NCBI RefSeq assembly: GCF_004519545.1
Contig: NZ_SDKM01000009.1
Location: forward strand, 83,005 to 147,004
Origin: Nocardioides guangzhouensis
Lineage (GTDB): Bacteria; Actinomycetota; Actinomycetes; Propionibacteriales; Nocardioidaceae
DNA: 64,000 nucleotides
Direction of reading: 5' to 3'
Shown here: positions 63,225 to 64,000 of the stretch, piece after piece
Layout of the letters: each line of letters opens with the position of its first letter
Numbering within the stretch: position 1 is the stretch's first letter
Translations under genes and position numbers: made by a program
The notes under the pieces: model-generated
Told to the model about the DNA's origin: nothing
What the model saw: the letters and a program-made list of their open reading frames with translations, nothing else
Databases searched by the model: none

Positions 63225-64000
63225 TCAGCCGCCCAGTGCGGTCTTCAGGTCGAACCAGGTCGTCTGGTCGTACGACGCGAGCGTCAGGTCAGCGAGCGCC
63301 TGCTTCATGTCGTCGATCGGCGGCTTGGGAGTCGCGTCGACGAAGTCGATGAACACATTGGCTGTGCCGAGACGAAGGCCGATGCGCTCGCCGTCCACGA
63401 GGCAGCCGGGGTGCCCGCGGTAGCTGAAGCTCTCCGTATAGGGGCTGGCGTCGTAGCCTTGGCAGTCCATGCCCGTCTGGGAAGTGGCCCACAGGTGGAT
63501 CTCGCCGTTGAACTCCAGCCACCAGCTCCAGTCACCGTCGAAGTACTGCACGTTCACGGTGTCAGCAGTCGCGACCGGCGGCAGGGAGGCGGGCATCGTG
63601 CCGACCCGGATGGGGACGCGCAGGGTCTTGCCGCCGGACCGGACGGCCTCCGCAACCGTGACGAGCTTGGTCCGCAGACCGGGCGGCGGCGCCGAGTCCC
63701 CACGCTCGGACACGACGGCCCACGAGTCCGGTGCGTACTCCCAGGCGACGTGGGCCCCCCACTCGTCCTTACGAACGTGCTCGATGTAGGTCCCCGGGGC
63801 CCCGTTGACGGTGACGGCGTCGCGGGTCCCGGTCGATGGCAATGACGGGGAGATCCCCTGGTAGTACACGTCTACGCTCGGTCCGCGGTCGTCGGCCCCG
63901 TAGGCGACGGTCGTCCACTGGTGGTCGCGCTCGATCCCCCAGTCGTCGGTCTGTGCGAAACCGGGTCCCGGCTCGACGTGGAAGCCGAGCTCGCGTACGT
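63225..64000 (-). CDS. Uncharacterised protein (3' part, 5' end beyond the right edge)
   Basis: The frame is open to the right edge (258 residues visible), so the apparent start at 63869 is internal. The visible part is beta-rich with Trp and Tyr clusters: GIERDHQWTTVAYGADDRGP, YIEHVRKDEWGAHVAWEY, VNVQYFDGDWSWWLEFNGE and a C-terminal block ending in TWFDLKTALGG. No membrane segment in this part; an upstream signal cannot be judged. No family recognised. It could be an extracytoplasmic sensor or anti-sigma-like domain similar in style to the protein at 58253 (speculative). Confidence 0.65.
   Translation of the reverse strand, partial: VRELGFHVEPGPGFAQTDDWGIERDHQWTTVAYGADDRGPSVDVYYQGISPSLPSTGTRDAVTVNGAPGTYIEHVRKDEWGAHVAWEYAPDSWAVVSERGDSAPPPGLRTKLVTVAEAVRSGGKTLRVPIRVGTMPASLPPVATADTVNVQYFDGDWSWWLEFNGEIHLWATSQTGMDCQGYDASPYTESFSYRGHPGCLVDGERIGLRLGTANVFIDFVDATPKPPIDDMKQALADLTLASYDQTTWFDLKTALGG

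Noticed and set aside
56199..64000. Prophage or integrative element boundary
   Set aside because: No integrase, tRNA end, phage structural gene or transposase is visible; the gaps and repeats are only suggestive.

Overview
The window is high-GC, gene-dense DNA from an actinobacterium. Three things point to Nocardioides or a close relative: conserved actinobacterial gene clusters, probable leaderless -10/start-codon junctions, and heavy use of GTG/ATG starts with ATGA overlaps. Two such clusters form the backbone. One is hflX - dapF - miaA - miaB - gluABCD (12-31 kb). The other is pmt / rsmI - tatD - rpfB - rsmA(ksgA) - ispE - ABC-F (34-43 kb), arranged much as in mycobacteria. No rRNA, tRNA, CRISPR array or insertion sequence was recognised. 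Genus assignment is inference.

Layout. 0-0.5 kb: 5' end of secD. 0.7-10.2 kb: one long minus-strand sugar operon led by a ROK repressor, followed by a ribose/xylose-type ABC importer (ATPase, permease, lipoprotein), a Gfo/Idh/MocA dehydrogenase, xylose isomerase and two xylose-isomerase-like TIM-barrel proteins, one with a Tat signal. A XylR-like dyad overlaps the proposed promoter, and a 17-bp hairpin closes the operon. 10.3-20 kb: SUKH-family gene remnant, second ROK regulator, hflX, a small P-loop kinase, a 1012-aa membrane patatin, an SDR, a 44-bp palindromic tandem repeat array, dapF and a PPOX-family flavoprotein. 20-27 kb: RibD-C reductase with AraC-DinB regulator, miaA, several small acidic or proline-rich proteins, a NUDIX hydrolase, a doubly frameshifted AbiEi/DUF559-type pseudogene, and miaB carrying an in-frame REP-like insertion. 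27-31 kb: glutamate importer gluABCD and a hotdog protein. 31-34 kb: BBE-type flavoprotein, glyoxalase-like protein, tam and a divergent MarR regulator with two operators. 34-43 kb: translation/cell-wall/resuscitation cluster. 43-53 kb: MOSC protein, two MFS transporters, lipoprotein serine hydrolase, RTX-like secreted protein, a folE-ferredoxin reductase operon, secreted 5'-nucleotidase and a CPBP protease.

53.6-64 kb looks like accessory DNA: sparser genes, long non-coding gaps, a broken SigE-type sigma gene, an intact SigE sigma factor with its membrane partner, a hemerythrin protein, a hopene-cyclase-fold protein, a secreted Asp-box propeller, and three copies of a dispersed repeat with GCCGCAG...CTGCGGC arms.

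No known defence or biosynthetic system is intact here. The most promising undescribed signals are non-coding: the palindromic array before dapF, the REP-like family that has entered the miaB reading frame and sits at the pmt/MOSC junction, and the dispersed repeat of the accessory end.
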